This document shows, piece by piece, positions 16,161-25,370 of a stretch of 64,000 nucleotides of DNA. How positions within the stretch are numbered: position 1 is the first letter of the stretch; each line of letters starts with the position of its first letter. The translations under genes were made by a program, and so were the position numbers. Origin of the DNA: Methylohalomonas sp964522485 (GTDB lineage Bacteria > Pseudomonadota > Gammaproteobacteria > Methylohalomonadales > Methylohalomonadaceae); the NCBI GenBank assembly GCA_964522485.1, contig CAZFUS010000001.1:1-64000 (forward strand). Reading direction: 5' to 3'. A model generated the notes under the pieces. The model made no database searches and was not told the DNA's origin. It worked only from the letters and a program-made list of their open reading frames with translations.

Positions 16161-17237
16161 ATGAATTCCGTGTCTGTCAATCGCGACGCTGCAGCGGACA
16201 GCATGCCCGACACCATCCGGGCAATGGTCTGGGAAGATAATAGGCTGCAGTTGCTCGATCAGCGCCGGTTGCCGTACGACGAGACGTGGCTGACGCTGCA
16301 TGATGCCCCGGCGGTAGCCCGGGCTATCCATGACATGGTCGTACGCGGCGCGCCGGCCATCGGCATAACCGCGGCGTATGGCGTTGTCCTCGCGGCACGG
16401 GCTGCCTGGCTTACGGCCGGCCCGGCCTGGCGCGAGGCCATTGAGCCGGATCTGACCACCCTCGCGGCGGCCCGGCCGACAGCGGTGAATCTGCACTGGG
16501 CGCTGGCGCGTCTGCAGCGCCGGTTTCCAGGCATCAATGGCGATCCGGAGCCGGCCCTGCTCGCTGAAGCCCGCGCTATCCACGACGAGGATGTCGCCGC
16601 CAACCGCGCGATGGGCGCAAGCGGAGCCGATGTGATTGGTCGCTGCAATGCTGTATTGACTCATTGCAACACCGGTTCGCTCGCCACCGGCGGCTTCGGT
16701 ACCGCGCTGGGTGTGGTACGCACGCTCTGCGGCCGTGGCGACCTCCGGCAGGTGTACGCCACCGAAACCCGGCCATGGCTGCAGGGTGCGCGGCTGACTG
16801 CCTGGGAGCTGGTCAGGGACGCCGTGCCGGCGACGCTGATCGCCGACGGCGCGGCCGCGGCGCTGCTCAGCCAGGGCAACGTGCAGTGGGTGATTGTCGG
16901 CGCGGATCGCGTGGCAGCCAATGGCGATATTGCCAACAAGATCGGCACCTACGCGCTGGCGCTGGCCGCCCGCAGTCACGGCGCCGGGTTCATGGTCGTG
17001 GCCCCGACCAGTACCGTGGATTTGGCTACTTCCAGTGGCGCGGACATCGTGATTGAAGACCGCGGTGCTGCCGAGCTGCTTGGCTATGGCGGCCAGTCCA
17101 CGGCGGCGCCGGGCATCAATGCCTGGAATCCGGTTTTCGACGTTACGCCGGCCGGGCTGGTCGATGCACTGGTGACCGAAAAAGGCGTCCTGAAGCAGCC
17201 GGACACCGTCTCGCTCGCCCGCCTCATGCAGTCCTGA
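16161..17237 (+). CDS. mtnA: S-methyl-5-thioribose-1-phosphate isomerase
   Basis: 358 residues. Isomerises methylthioribose-1-phosphate to methylthioribulose-1-phosphate in methionine salvage. The catalytic Cys is in LTHCNTGSLATGG and the catalytic Asp in VIVGADRVAANGD; VVRGAPAIGITAAYG is the family signature. The start at 16161 is preceded by GGAT; a TTG at 16146 and an ATG at 16203 are alternatives. Divergent from mtaD, which supplies an earlier step. No other mtn genes are adjacent. Confidence 0.95.
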   Translation: MNSVSVNRDAAADSMPDTIRAMVWEDNRLQLLDQRRLPYDETWLTLHDAPAVARAIHDMVVRGAPAIGITAAYGVVLAARAAWLTAGPAWREAIEPDLTTLAAARPTAVNLHWALARLQRRFPGINGDPEPALLAEARAIHDEDVAANRAMGASGADVIGRCNAVLTHCNTGSLATGGFGTALGVVRTLCGRGDLRQVYATETRPWLQGARLTAWELVRDAVPATLIADGAAAALLSQGNVQWVIVGADRVAANGDIANKIGTYALALAARSHGAGFMVVAPTSTVDLATSSGADIVIEDRGAAELLGYGGQSTAAPGINAWNPVFDVTPAGLVDALVTEKGVLKQPDTVSLARLMQS

Positions 17238-17287
17238 ACGGATCATCGCAGCTTGTACGACCGAGAGCGCCTTCAGGGCGCCGGTTA

Positions 17288-17296
17288 TGGTAAAAT
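17288..17296 (+). promoter_or_regulatory. Extended -10 promoter element before gyrA
   Basis: TGGTAAAAT is an extended -10 element (TGn followed by TAAAAT) 109 nt before the gyrA ATG. No clear -35 box precedes it, which extended -10 promoters tolerate. Confidence 0.35.
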
Positions 17297-17405
17297 TCCA
17301 GACTTTTGATAAGCCGCCAGGCAGTCTCCGTACGGGTGCCGTCCGGCGCCCTTAAGAAGAATTATGAACTGGTTACTGATCCCGTAATTGGACTGACAGA
17401 ACACT

Positions 17406-20015
17406 ATGGCTGAACCCGGTATCGCGCGCAGTATTTCCCCCGTCAATATCGAAGACGAAATGCGGCAGTCCTACATGGACTACGCCATGAGCGTCATCGT
17501 CGGCCGTGCGCTGCCGGACGTGCGCGACGGCCTCAAGCCGGTGCACCGGCGCGTGCTGTACGCCATGCACGAAGCCGGCAACGACTGGAACAAACCGTAC
17601 CGCAAGTCCGCGCGCGTGGTCGGTGACGTCATCGGTAAATACCACCCCCACGGCGATTCCGCCGTGTATGACACCATCGTGCGTATGGCGCAGGCGTTCT
17701 CGCTGCGTTATGTCCTTGTCGATGGCCAGGGCAACTTCGGTTCGGTCGACGGCGATGCGCCGGCGGCCATGCGATACACCGAAGTACGCATGGCACGCAT
17801 CGCGCACGAAATGCTGGCTGACATCGACAAGGAAACCGTCGATTTTGTGCCGAACTACGATGGCAGCGAGCGCGAGCCGTCGGTACTGCCGGCGCGGATT
17901 CCGAATCTGCTGGTCAATGGCGCCAGCGGCATCGCCGTTGGCATGGCGACCAACATTCCGCCGCACAACCTGAACGAGGTGGTGCGTGCGTGTATTACGC
18001 TGATCGACGACCCGACCACACCGATTGAAGTGCTGATGCAGCAGATCCCGGGGCCGGATTTCCCTACTGCCGGCATCATCAATGGTTCCACCGGTATTCA
18101 CGAGGCCTATCGCACCGGTCGCGGCCGGGTGCTGATCCGGGCCCGCACCGAGATCGAGGAAGACGACAACGGCGCGGCCCGCATTGTCGTCACCGAACTG
18201 CCGTATCAGGTCAACAAGGCACGGCTGCTGGAAAAGATCGCCGAGCTGGTCAAGAACAAGAAGATGACCGGCATTCGGGAGCTGCGCGACGAGTCTGACA
18301 AGGACGGCATGCGCATGGTCATCGAGCTCAAGCGCGGCGAAGTGACCGAGGTGGTGCTGAACAATCTGTATCAGCACACTGCCATGCAGACGGTGTTCGG
18401 TGTCAACATGGTGGCTCTGGAAGACGGCCAGCCGCGGGTGCTGAATCTTAAACAGCTGCTCGAGGCCTTCATCCGCCATCGCCGCGAGGTCGTCACCCGG
18501 CGGACAGTATATGAACTGCGCAAGGCGCGCCAGCGTGCGCATGTGCTGGAAGGTCTGGCCGTGGCGCTGGCCAACATCGATGAAGTCATCCAGCGGATCA
18601 AGCAGTCACCAACGCCGGCCGAGGCCAAACAGGCTCTGCTCGAACCACTGTGGAATTCGGGCATGGTCAATGAAATGCTCAAGCGTGCCGGTTCGGAAGC
18701 CTCGAAGCCGGATGATCTGCCGCCGGAATTCGGTCTGCAGGACGACGGTTACCGCCTGTCCGATACCCAGGCGCAGGCCATTCTTGACCTCAAACTGCAG
18801 CGTCTGACCGGGTTGGAGCAGGACAGAATTCTGAAGGAGTACGGCGAACTGCTGGATACCATCGCCGATCTGCTGGATATTCTCGCCCGGCCGACGCGAC
18901 TGATGGAGGTTATCCGCAAGGAATTCGAGGATATTGTCGAACGCTTTGGTGATACGCGCCGCACCGAGATCATCGAGGACACCCAGCACCTGAGCATGGA
19001 AGATCTGATCACCGAAGAAAATGTGGTGGTCACGCTGTCGCATGCCGGCTATGCCAAGCGCCAGCCGATCTCCGACTATCGTTCGCAGCGGCGCGGCGGC
19101 CGTGGCAAGGCGGCGACGACGATGAAGGACGAGGACTTCATAGACAAGGTCTTCATCGCCAGTACCCACGACACGGTGCTGTGCTTCTCCAGCCGCGGCA
19201 AACTCTACTGGCTCAAGGTCTATGAACTGCCGCAGGCCGGGCGTACCGCGCGCGGCAAGCCGATCATCAATCTGCTGCCGCTGGAAGAGGGCGAGCGCAT
19301 CAATACGCTGCTGCCGATCCGCGAATACAGCGAAGACAAATTCCTGTTCATGGCAACCGCCGACGGCACGGTGAAGAAAACGCCTCTGACAGCATTCTCG
19401 CGGCCGCGGCCGTCCGGGATTATCGCCATTGATCTGGTCCCGGATAACTGGCTGATCGGCGTTGAGCTAACCGACGGTCAGCAGGATGTCATGCTATTCA
19501 GTAACGCCGGCAAGGCGGTGCGTTTCAATGAAGGCAGCGTACGTGCCATGGGCCGGACTGCGCGCGGTGTGCGTGGCATCAAGCTGGGTCCGGACCAGCG
19601 GGTGATTTCATTGCTGGTGCCGAGTGTGGACTGCACGGTTCTGACGGCGACTCTGCACGGTTACGGCAAGCGCACCGATGCGACCGACTATCCGCCCAAG
19701 GGGCGCGGTGGTCAGGGTGTCATATCCATCAAGACTACGGACCGTAACGGAGAAGTCGTCGGCGCCATCTGTGTCAGCGAGGATGACGAGGTCATGCTGA
19801 TCAGTGATCGTGGCACCCTGATCCGCACACCGGTACGGGATGTTTCGCGTCTGGGCCGCAATACCCAGGGTGTGCGTCTGGTTTCGCTGGGTGAGGGTGA
19901 GCGCCTGGCCGGCCTGCAACGCATCAATCAGGTAGAAGAGGCCATCGACGGGGTAGTCGAGGTACCGGTCGATGATGGTAACGATAACGTTAATGAAGGA
20001 GAGGATCGTGAGTAG
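17406..20015 (+). CDS. gyrA: DNA gyrase subunit A
   Basis: 869 residues (E. coli 875). With GyrB it introduces negative supercoils; this subunit cuts and rejoins DNA through Tyr124 in AAMRYTEVRM. The quinolone-target positions have the sensitive residues: Ser85 and Asp89 in HPHGDSAVYDTIVR (E. coli 83 and 87). The GyrA box QRRGGRG, needed for DNA wrapping, is in the C-terminal domain, which marks it as gyrase rather than topoisomerase IV. The tail is acidic (DDGNDNVNEGED). The ribosome site and GTG start of serC lie in its last codons. Confidence 0.99.
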   Translation: MAEPGIARSISPVNIEDEMRQSYMDYAMSVIVGRALPDVRDGLKPVHRRVLYAMHEAGNDWNKPYRKSARVVGDVIGKYHPHGDSAVYDTIVRMAQAFSLRYVLVDGQGNFGSVDGDAPAAMRYTEVRMARIAHEMLADIDKETVDFVPNYDGSEREPSVLPARIPNLLVNGASGIAVGMATNIPPHNLNEVVRACITLIDDPTTPIEVLMQQIPGPDFPTAGIINGSTGIHEAYRTGRGRVLIRARTEIEEDDNGAARIVVTELPYQVNKARLLEKIAELVKNKKMTGIRELRDESDKDGMRMVIELKRGEVTEVVLNNLYQHTAMQTVFGVNMVALEDGQPRVLNLKQLLEAFIRHRREVVTRRTVYELRKARQRAHVLEGLAVALANIDEVIQRIKQSPTPAEAKQALLEPLWNSGMVNEMLKRAGSEASKPDDLPPEFGLQDDGYRLSDTQAQAILDLKLQRLTGLEQDRILKEYGELLDTIADLLDILARPTRLMEVIRKEFEDIVERFGDTRRTEIIEDTQHLSMEDLITEENVVVTLSHAGYAKRQPISDYRSQRRGGRGKAATTMKDEDFIDKVFIASTHDTVLCFSSRGKLYWLKVYELPQAGRTARGKPIINLLPLEEGERINTLLPIREYSEDKFLFMATADGTVKKTPLTAFSRPRPSGIIAIDLVPDNWLIGVELTDGQQDVMLFSNAGKAVRFNEGSVRAMGRTARGVRGIKLGPDQRVISLLVPSVDCTVLTATLHGYGKRTDATDYPPKGRGGQGVISIKTTDRNGEVVGAICVSEDDEVMLISDRGTLIRTPVRDVSRLGRNTQGVRLVSLGEGERLAGLQRINQVEEAIDGVVEVPVDDGNDNVNEGEDRE

Positions 20016-21147
20016 TGTGCTGCAGCAAGTGTTGGGATCACGCTATGCCCTGAACGGACCCGGGCCCGGACGTGCCTGGAATTTCAGTGCCGGGCCGGCC
20101 ATGTTGCCGCAGGCAGTCATGGAACAGGCACGTGCGGAATTGCTGGACTGGCAGGGCACCGGCATCTCGGTGCTGGAAATGGGCCACCGCACGCCCGAAT
20201 TCAAACGCATTGCCGCCCGTGCCGAAGCCGATTTGCGGGCGCTGCTGAAGATTTCCGACGATTATGCCGTCCTGTTCCTGCAGGGTGGTGGCACCGGCCA
20301 GTTCGCCATGGCGCCACTCAATCTGCTGCGTGGCCGCGACAGCGCCGATTATGTTGTCACCGGCCACTGGTCCCAGAAGGCATGCGGGGAGGCGGAACGG
20401 TTCTGCAACGTCAACGTGGCTGCCGACAGCGCGCCCGGCGGATTCCGTTCCATTCCGGCACGTCACAGCTGGCGACTGAATCCGGATGCCGCCTATGTCT
20501 ATTACTGTGCCAATGAAACGCTGCTTGGTGTCGAGTTCAAGGACATTCCCGAAACCGGCGATGTGCCGCTGGTCGCCGACATGACGTCGAATCTGCTGGC
20601 CCGGCCGCTGGACGTTTCGCGTTTCGGACTCGTGTTTGCTGGTGCCCAGAAAAACATAGGTCCGGCCGGACTCGCCATCGTCATCGTGCGTAAAGACCTG
20701 ATTGGTCAGGCCCGCACGGCGATTCCAAGCCTGGACGACTATGCACTGCAGGCCAAAGAAAACTCCATGCTCAATACACCGCCGACCTTCAACTGGTACA
20801 TGGCCGGTCTGACATTCCGCTGGCTGCTGGATCAGGGCGGGCTCGAGGTCATGGCTGAAACCAATCGCCGCAAGGCACAGAAACTGTACGCTATGATCGA
20901 CGCGAGTGAACTGTATAGCAACGACATCGAACCGGCCTGCCGTTCGGACATGAATGTCCATTTCCTGCTGGGTGATACATCGCTGGAGGCGCATTTTCTG
21001 GAAATGGCCGAAGATGCCGGGCTCAAGGCCCTGGCCGGACATCGTGCCACCGGCGGCCTGCGCGCCAGCATCTACAATGCCATGCCGGAAGCGGGCGTCG
21101 ACGCACTGATCGATTTCATGCGTGAGTTCGAACGTCGGCACGCCTGA
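20008..21147 (+). CDS. serC: Phosphoserine aminotransferase
   Basis: 379 residues (E. coli 362). Transfers an amino group from glutamate to 3-phosphohydroxypyruvate in serine synthesis and also serves pyridoxal phosphate synthesis. The PLP Lys215 is in VFAGAQKNIGPAG, and NFSAGPAMLP is the conserved start of the domain. The GTG at 20008 is preceded by AAGGAGAGG at ideal spacing, inside the end of gyrA, and overlaps the gyrA stop. This gives about 17 residues more than E. coli at the N-terminus. It precedes corA and pheA. Confidence 0.96.
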   Translation: MSSVLQQVLGSRYALNGPGPGRAWNFSAGPAMLPQAVMEQARAELLDWQGTGISVLEMGHRTPEFKRIAARAEADLRALLKISDDYAVLFLQGGGTGQFAMAPLNLLRGRDSADYVVTGHWSQKACGEAERFCNVNVAADSAPGGFRSIPARHSWRLNPDAAYVYYCANETLLGVEFKDIPETGDVPLVADMTSNLLARPLDVSRFGLVFAGAQKNIGPAGLAIVIVRKDLIGQARTAIPSLDDYALQAKENSMLNTPPTFNWYMAGLTFRWLLDQGGLEVMAETNRRKAQKLYAMIDASELYSNDIEPACRSDMNVHFLLGDTSLEAHFLEMAEDAGLKALAGHRATGGLRASIYNAMPEAGVDALIDFMREFERRHA

Positions 21148-21217
21148 GCGGGCCGCCATAGTACCCGGGCAGGAGCGCTATCTCTGGCCCGGCCAATCCG
21201 TAATCATGAGGTAGAGC

Positions 21218-22165
21218 ATGCTCAGGGCTTATACGCTCGAAGACGGCAGACTCGTGGATCTGGAGCTCGGCGACCGTCGTGAGGTCTTCCGTCAGGCTGT
21301 CTGGATTGATCTGATTGACCCGACTGACGAGGAACGGGATCTCGTGCAGGGACTGTCACGGCGTGAACTGCCCGATGCCGCGGATGTGGAAGAGCTTGAG
21401 GCCAGTGCGCGTTCCTATCTTGATGAAAGCGGTCTGCATATCACCTCGTTCTTTCTGGTTGATTATGACGATCGGGCGCGCAATATTTCGGTCGCCTTTA
21501 TTGTTCACAATAATTGCCTGGTTACTCTGCACGAACGGGACCTCTCGGTATTCCGGCTGCTGCGTTTACGGGCGCGCCGCGATCCGACACTGGTACCGGA
21601 TGCCATGACACTGCTCATCAATCTGTTTGATACCAAGGTCGAGTCGCTGTCCGATACACTCGAATGGACCTATTCGACACTGGAGCAAATCGCCCAGCGT
21701 GTACTGGAAGACCCGGAGGCGGATCTTGAGGCAGCCATCGACGATCTGGCTGAACAGGAAGATATCAACGGCAAGGTTCGCCTGTGTCTGATGGATACCC
21801 AGCGAGCTCTGACGTTTCTGCTGCGACGGGCAAAGCTCAGCAGTGAGCACGCTGTGCAGGTCAGGGAAATCCAGACTGATATTGAATCACTGATACCGCA
21901 CAATAATTATGTTTTTGAGAAGGTGAACTTCCTCATGGATGCGGCCCAGGGTTTTATCAGCATCGAACAGAACAAGATCATCAAGATATTCTCGATAGCG
22001 GCCGTAGTGTTTCTGCCGCCCACCCTGATCGCCAGCATCTATGGTATGAATTTCAGACTGATGCCGGAGCTGGACTGGGCATTCGGCTATCCGTTTGCGA
22101 TTGTTTTGATGGTGCTGGCGGGGCTGGCGCCTTATGCTTATTTCAAGTGCAAGGGCTGGCTGTGA
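21218..22165 (+). CDS. corA: Magnesium/cobalt transport protein
   Basis: 315 residues, a CorA-family pentameric Mg2+ channel of the inner membrane. A long cytosolic N-domain is followed by the stalk helix and two C-terminal membrane helices (IFSIAAVVFLPPTLIASI and PFAIVLMVLAGLAPYAYF). The selectivity motif Gly-Met-Asn is at 276-278 (IYGMNF). The C-terminus ends in a short basic tail (KCKGWL). The start has ATGAGGTAGAGC just before it. It lies between serC and pheA, which is not the usual order, and is probably an insertion into that conserved block. Confidence 0.95.
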   Translation: MLRAYTLEDGRLVDLELGDRREVFRQAVWIDLIDPTDEERDLVQGLSRRELPDAADVEELEASARSYLDESGLHITSFFLVDYDDRARNISVAFIVHNNCLVTLHERDLSVFRLLRLRARRDPTLVPDAMTLLINLFDTKVESLSDTLEWTYSTLEQIAQRVLEDPEADLEAAIDDLAEQEDINGKVRLCLMDTQRALTFLLRRAKLSSEHAVQVREIQTDIESLIPHNNYVFEKVNFLMDAAQGFISIEQNKIIKIFSIAAVVFLPPTLIASIYGMNFRLMPELDWAFGYPFAIVLMVLAGLAPYAYFKCKGWL

Positions 22166-22269
22166 ATAATAGAACACATGCTTAAGCAGTAATCGAGGCC
22201 GCGGTACGAAATCTGCCCGGTGTTTATCAGGCATCCGGCAGCAATCGGTTGAACCGGACGACAGGCGCT

Positions 22270-23358
22270 ATGGCTGACGAACCCAAAAAACTGCAGGAAC
22301 TGCGCGCGCAGATCGATGAGATCGATGCGAAACTGCTGGAACTCATCAGTCAGCGGGCACGGCTGGCGAGAGAAGTCGCGCGGGTCAAGAATGCTGATCG
22401 TAATAACGACGGCTGTTACCGGCCCGAGCGCGAGGCGCAGGTACTGCGGCGTATCGTATCCCGCAACACGGGCCCGTTATCGCAGGAAGAAATGGCACGG
22501 CTGTTCCGCGAGATCATGTCGGCCTGCCTGGCGCTGGAACAGCCGCTCAAGATTGCCTATCTCGGACCTGAAGGTACGTTTACACAGCTCGCCGCACTCA
22601 AGCATTTCGGTCATTCAATATCCACGGAGTCGCTGGGCAGTATCGACCAGGTATTCCGTGAGGTCGAGGCCGGTGTCTGTCATTTCGGCGTGGTGCCGAT
22701 CGAGAACTCCATTGAAGGCGTGGTCAATCATACTCTCGATATGCTGATCAATTCACCGCTGAAGATCAGCGGCGAAGTGGAACTGCGTATTCATCATCAC
22801 CTGCTCGGCAAGGTCAGCGATCTGTCGCAGGTGAAACGCGTCTACTCGCATCAGCAGTCACTGGCGCAATGTCGGCGCTGGCTGGATGAAAGCATGCTTG
22901 CAGCCGAGCGTGTGGCTGTCAGCAGCAACGCCGAGGCGGCGCGCCGGACCGCGGCCGAAACGGACAGTGCCGCCATCGCCGGTGAAGCTGCGGCCGAGAT
23001 TTATAAACTCGGTTATCTGGCGCGGAACATCGAAGACCATCCGGATAACACTACGCGCTTTCTGATCATCGGCCGGCACACTACACCGCCCTCGGGCGAT
23101 GACAAGACCTCGCTGCTGGTTTCGGGTCCCAACCGCGCCGGCCTTTTATACGATCTCATCAAGCCGCTGGCCGATAACAATATCAATATGACTCGCATGG
23201 AATCGCGGCCGTCGCGCATGGCCCTGTGGGATTACGTGTTTTTCATCGATATCCTGGGGCATGCTCAGGATGAGGGTGTAGCGGCGGCTCTGAAGGCACT
23301 GGAGGCCAAGGCGGGCATTTTGAAGCTGCTGGGATCGTATCCGCGAGCAGTTTTATGA
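22270..23358 (+). CDS. pheA: Bifunctional chorismate mutase / prephenate dehydratase
   Basis: 362 residues (Pseudomonas PheA about 365). Makes prephenate from chorismate, then phenylpyruvate, for phenylalanine. The AroQ-type mutase covers about 1-90 (LRAQIDEIDAKLLELISQRA), the dehydratase about 95-275 (IAYLGPEGTFTQLAA, IENSIEGVVNHTLDML) and the ACT regulatory domain about 285-360 with the phenylalanine-binding ESRP (RMESRPSR). The ATG at 22270 fits the family; the frame extends to a TTG at 22249. It opens the aromatic run pheA-hisC-tyrA-aroA, which is broken by the 23410-23948 element. Confidence 0.98.
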   Translation: MADEPKKLQELRAQIDEIDAKLLELISQRARLAREVARVKNADRNNDGCYRPEREAQVLRRIVSRNTGPLSQEEMARLFREIMSACLALEQPLKIAYLGPEGTFTQLAALKHFGHSISTESLGSIDQVFREVEAGVCHFGVVPIENSIEGVVNHTLDMLINSPLKISGEVELRIHHHLLGKVSDLSQVKRVYSHQQSLAQCRRWLDESMLAAERVAVSSNAEAARRTAAETDSAAIAGEAAAEIYKLGYLARNIEDHPDNTTRFLIIGRHTTPPSGDDKTSLLVSGPNRAGLLYDLIKPLADNNINMTRMESRPSRMALWDYVFFIDILGHAQDEGVAAALKALEAKAGILKLLGSYPRAVL

Positions 23359-23360
23359 CA

Positions 23361-23378
23361 TGTGGGAGCGGCTTTCAG
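23361..23378. repeat. REP-like intergenic motif, copy 2
   Basis: TGTGGGAGCGGCTTTCAG, identical to 5877-5894, followed here by CCGCGATGAT so that GCGGC-TTTCA-GCCGC forms a hairpin. It lies 2 nt after the pheA stop and just ahead of the inverted-repeat element. Confidence 0.6.
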
Positions 23379-23413
23379 CCGCGATGATTTATGATTTCTG
23401 GCCTTCCGGCCGG

Positions 23414-23447
23414 GTCCCTTTCTTTTGCGCGGCCAAAAGAAAGGGAC
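23414..23447. repeat. Perfect 14-bp hairpin in the left end of the element
   Basis: GTCCCTTTCTTTTG (23414-23427) and its exact complement (23434-23447) are separated by CGCGGC. It may act as a terminator-like structure after pheA. Confidence 0.7.
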
Positions 23448-23853
23448 GAAAGAAAAAGCCGCCCGGAGTGCCGCGCATTTCCTGCGCTTCGCGGCTTTGT
23501 TACGGCGCTCCGCCCACGGCACATCCGTATGCCGAGGGCGGAGGCGCGGCGTCCTGCCGCGCCCCTCCGGGCGCCGGTCAAAGCCTTGCGATGCTTGGGC
23601 GCGTCACAACGGGATTTGGATTGGATCACTTCAGGTCTGGTTGATACGACGATGTGCGTATGATCGGGCCTCTGGGGCCGGTTTTTTTAGCCCCTCGATC
23701 GCGCCGAGCACAGACTGCAGGGCCCGGAGACAAGCCCGAAGGGGCGCGCCACGGACGGCGCGCGGTGACCCTCGGGACAGGGAGGGCCCGTGGGTCACCC
23801 GCCGGGACCCAGGCTGCGCGCAGGGGACTCCGTGAAACGGAGCGCGATCATGG

Positions 23854-23907
23854 GGTGTCCTTCTCTTTGGACAGGCAAGAGAAAGGCACCCGCACCTTCA
23901 GGTGCGG
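23854..23907. repeat. Two adjacent hairpins in the right part of the element
   Basis: The first pairs GGTGTCCTTCTCTT (23854-23867) with AAGAGAAAGGCACC (23877-23890), all positions pairing if G-T wobbles are allowed. The second is a perfect CCGCACC-TTCA-GGTGCGG (23890-23907). Confidence 0.6.
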
Positions 23908-24042
23908 AAGTATTGATCGTTTTGGCCGTGCAAAAGAAAGGGACCCGGGGTGCAGGGACCGGAGGTCCCGCGTCTCAGGGCGTGAAAATTTATAACGATT
24001 CTCTCGAATCTCAAATGAATGGCTTGGGTCCAGGTGTGACTG

Positions 24043-25194
24043 GTGAGTAAAGAGTGGATAGTCAATAAGGAAACCGGCGGTCGCGTGGACTGGCTCGATT
24101 GCGATTTTTCGCATCTGGCGGTTCCGGGTGTCGCCGGTCTGACGCCTTATCACCCCGGCAAACCGATCGAGGAACTCAAGCGCGAGTTGGGACTGGATGA
24201 CATCATCAAGCTCGCCTCGAACGAAAATCCGCTCGGACCGGGCGAGGCGGCGCGTGCTTCACTGATGGATCTGCCGGATATCGGTCGCTATCCGGATGGC
24301 AGCGGTCACGCGCTGCGGGCGGAGCTGGCCGAGCATCATGGCATCCGCGCCGATCAGATCACGCTTGGCAACGGTTCCAATGATGTGCTCGAACTCATTG
24401 CGCGTACCTTTGTGGGACCGGGTGACGAGGTCGTGTTTTCCGAACATGCTTTTGCCGTGTATCCGCTGGTGACCCAGGCGGTTGGCGGCAAGGCTGTAGT
24501 CGTGCCGGCGGACAATTACGCCCACGATCTGCGGGGTATGGCCCGGGCGGTAACCGAACGGACCAGGGTCATGTTCGTCGCCAATCCGAACAATCCCACT
24601 GGAACCTGGGGTACGGCATCGGAACTGCGCGAACTGATTGAATCGCTTCCCGGGCACGTCATCCTGGTACTCGACGAGGCATATTTTGAATATGCCCAGG
24701 CAGCTGATTATCCCAATGCGAGTATCTGGGTCAGCGAGGTGCCTAACCTGGTGGTCACGCGCACCTTCTCCAAGGCTCACGGTCTGGCCGGCCTGCGCAT
24801 CGGTTACGGGATCTCGCATCCGCAGATCGCCGATCTGCTTAACCGTGTCCGGCAGCCGTTCAATGTCAATGCAATTGCCATGCAGACAGCCATGGCAGCC
24901 CTGCGTGATAGCAGGCATGTTGAACGCAGCCTGGAAATCAATAAGGCCGGCATGCAGCAACTGATCGAAGGCTTCGATAGCCTCGGCATTCACTACCTGC
25001 CATCACTCGGCAACTTTATCTGTATCGACATGGAACAGCCGGCGCGTTCCATTTATGATGCGTTACTGAGGGAGGGCGTGATTGTCCGGCCAATTGACAA
25101 CTACGGCATGCCCAATCATCTGCGCGTCACCATCGGCCTGAAGGAGGAGAATGCGCGGTTTCTCGCGGCGCTTGCGAAAGTGCTGGGAGATTAG
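24043..25194 (+). CDS. hisC: Histidinol-phosphate aminotransferase
   Basis: About 383 residues. Transaminates imidazole acetol phosphate in histidine synthesis; members next to pheA and tyrA often also act on aromatic keto acids. The fold-type I PLP signature is clear: KLASNENPLGPG, NPNNPTGTWG, the Asp in LVLDEAYFEYA and the PLP Lys in TRTFSKAHGLAGLRIGYG. The GTG at 24043 gives a short N-terminal extension before LAVPGVAGLTPYHPGKP; a GTG at 24085 is possible and neither has a good ribosome site. It is followed by palindromic repeat copy C and tyrA. Confidence 0.93.
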   Translation: MSKEWIVNKETGGRVDWLDCDFSHLAVPGVAGLTPYHPGKPIEELKRELGLDDIIKLASNENPLGPGEAARASLMDLPDIGRYPDGSGHALRAELAEHHGIRADQITLGNGSNDVLELIARTFVGPGDEVVFSEHAFAVYPLVTQAVGGKAVVVPADNYAHDLRGMARAVTERTRVMFVANPNNPTGTWGTASELRELIESLPGHVILVLDEAYFEYAQAADYPNASIWVSEVPNLVVTRTFSKAHGLAGLRIGYGISHPQIADLLNRVRQPFNVNAIAMQTAMAALRDSRHVERSLEINKAGMQQLIEGFDSLGIHYLPSLGNFICIDMEQPARSIYDALLREGVIVRPIDNYGMPNHLRVTIGLKEENARFLAALAKVLGD

Positions 25195-25229
25195 GCAGGA
25201 ATATTAATTAACTGCTTCTGCCGAAAAAA

Positions 25230-25353
25230 TTATCCGCAAATGCACGCGAATAGAAACATAGAAAAGAAGGGCTGTAGATAAAAAATAGAACAGTTATTGT
25301 CCAGCCATGACATCCATTAGCGTTTATTGGCATTCATTCGCGGACTGTATTTA
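25230..25353. repeat. Dispersed palindromic repeat, copy C
   Basis: The left arm is TATCCGCAAATGCACGCGAA (25231-25250) and the right arm runs from CGTTTATTGGCATTC to ATTCGCGGACTGTATTTAT. Between them an inner GGCTG/CAGCC pair may extend the stem. It lies between hisC and tyrA, ending 17 nt before the tyrA start. Confidence 0.72.
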
Positions 25354-25370
25354 TACATTAGGAAAGAGAT

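Larger units (their letters stand above)
23410..23948. repeat. Non-coding element with 29-bp inverted-repeat ends
   Basis: The left end (23410-23438) begins CCGGGTCCCTTTCTTTTGC, and the right end (23920-23948) is its reverse complement with one mismatch in 29. The 481 nt between are GC-rich and open in several frames (arginine- and proline-rich readings), but I see no protein family. Further hairpins lie inside. It separates pheA from hisC, genes usually close together. No target-site duplication or transposase is visible, so a MITE-like or REP-cluster origin is only a guess. The rest of the gap, 23949-24042, holds one hairpin (GGGACC-GGA-GGTCCC at 23955-23969) and the start region of hisC. 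Confidence 0.65.

Noticed and set aside
17373..18542. Minus-strand open frame of 389 codons opposite gyrA
   Set aside because: It arises from the codon pattern of gyrA, has no domain, and gyrA is intact on the other strand.
20038..21159. Minus-strand open frame of 373 codons opposite serC
   Set aside because: Shadow of serC; no recognisable protein features.
23391..23995. Several overlapping arginine- and proline-rich frames between pheA and hisC
   Set aside because: They overlap one another in different frames within a hairpin-rich repeat element, as expected for non-coding GC-rich DNA.
25230..25353. CRISPR array
   Set aside because: The window's repeats are palindromic, diverged and far apart, not short direct repeats with uniform spacers.
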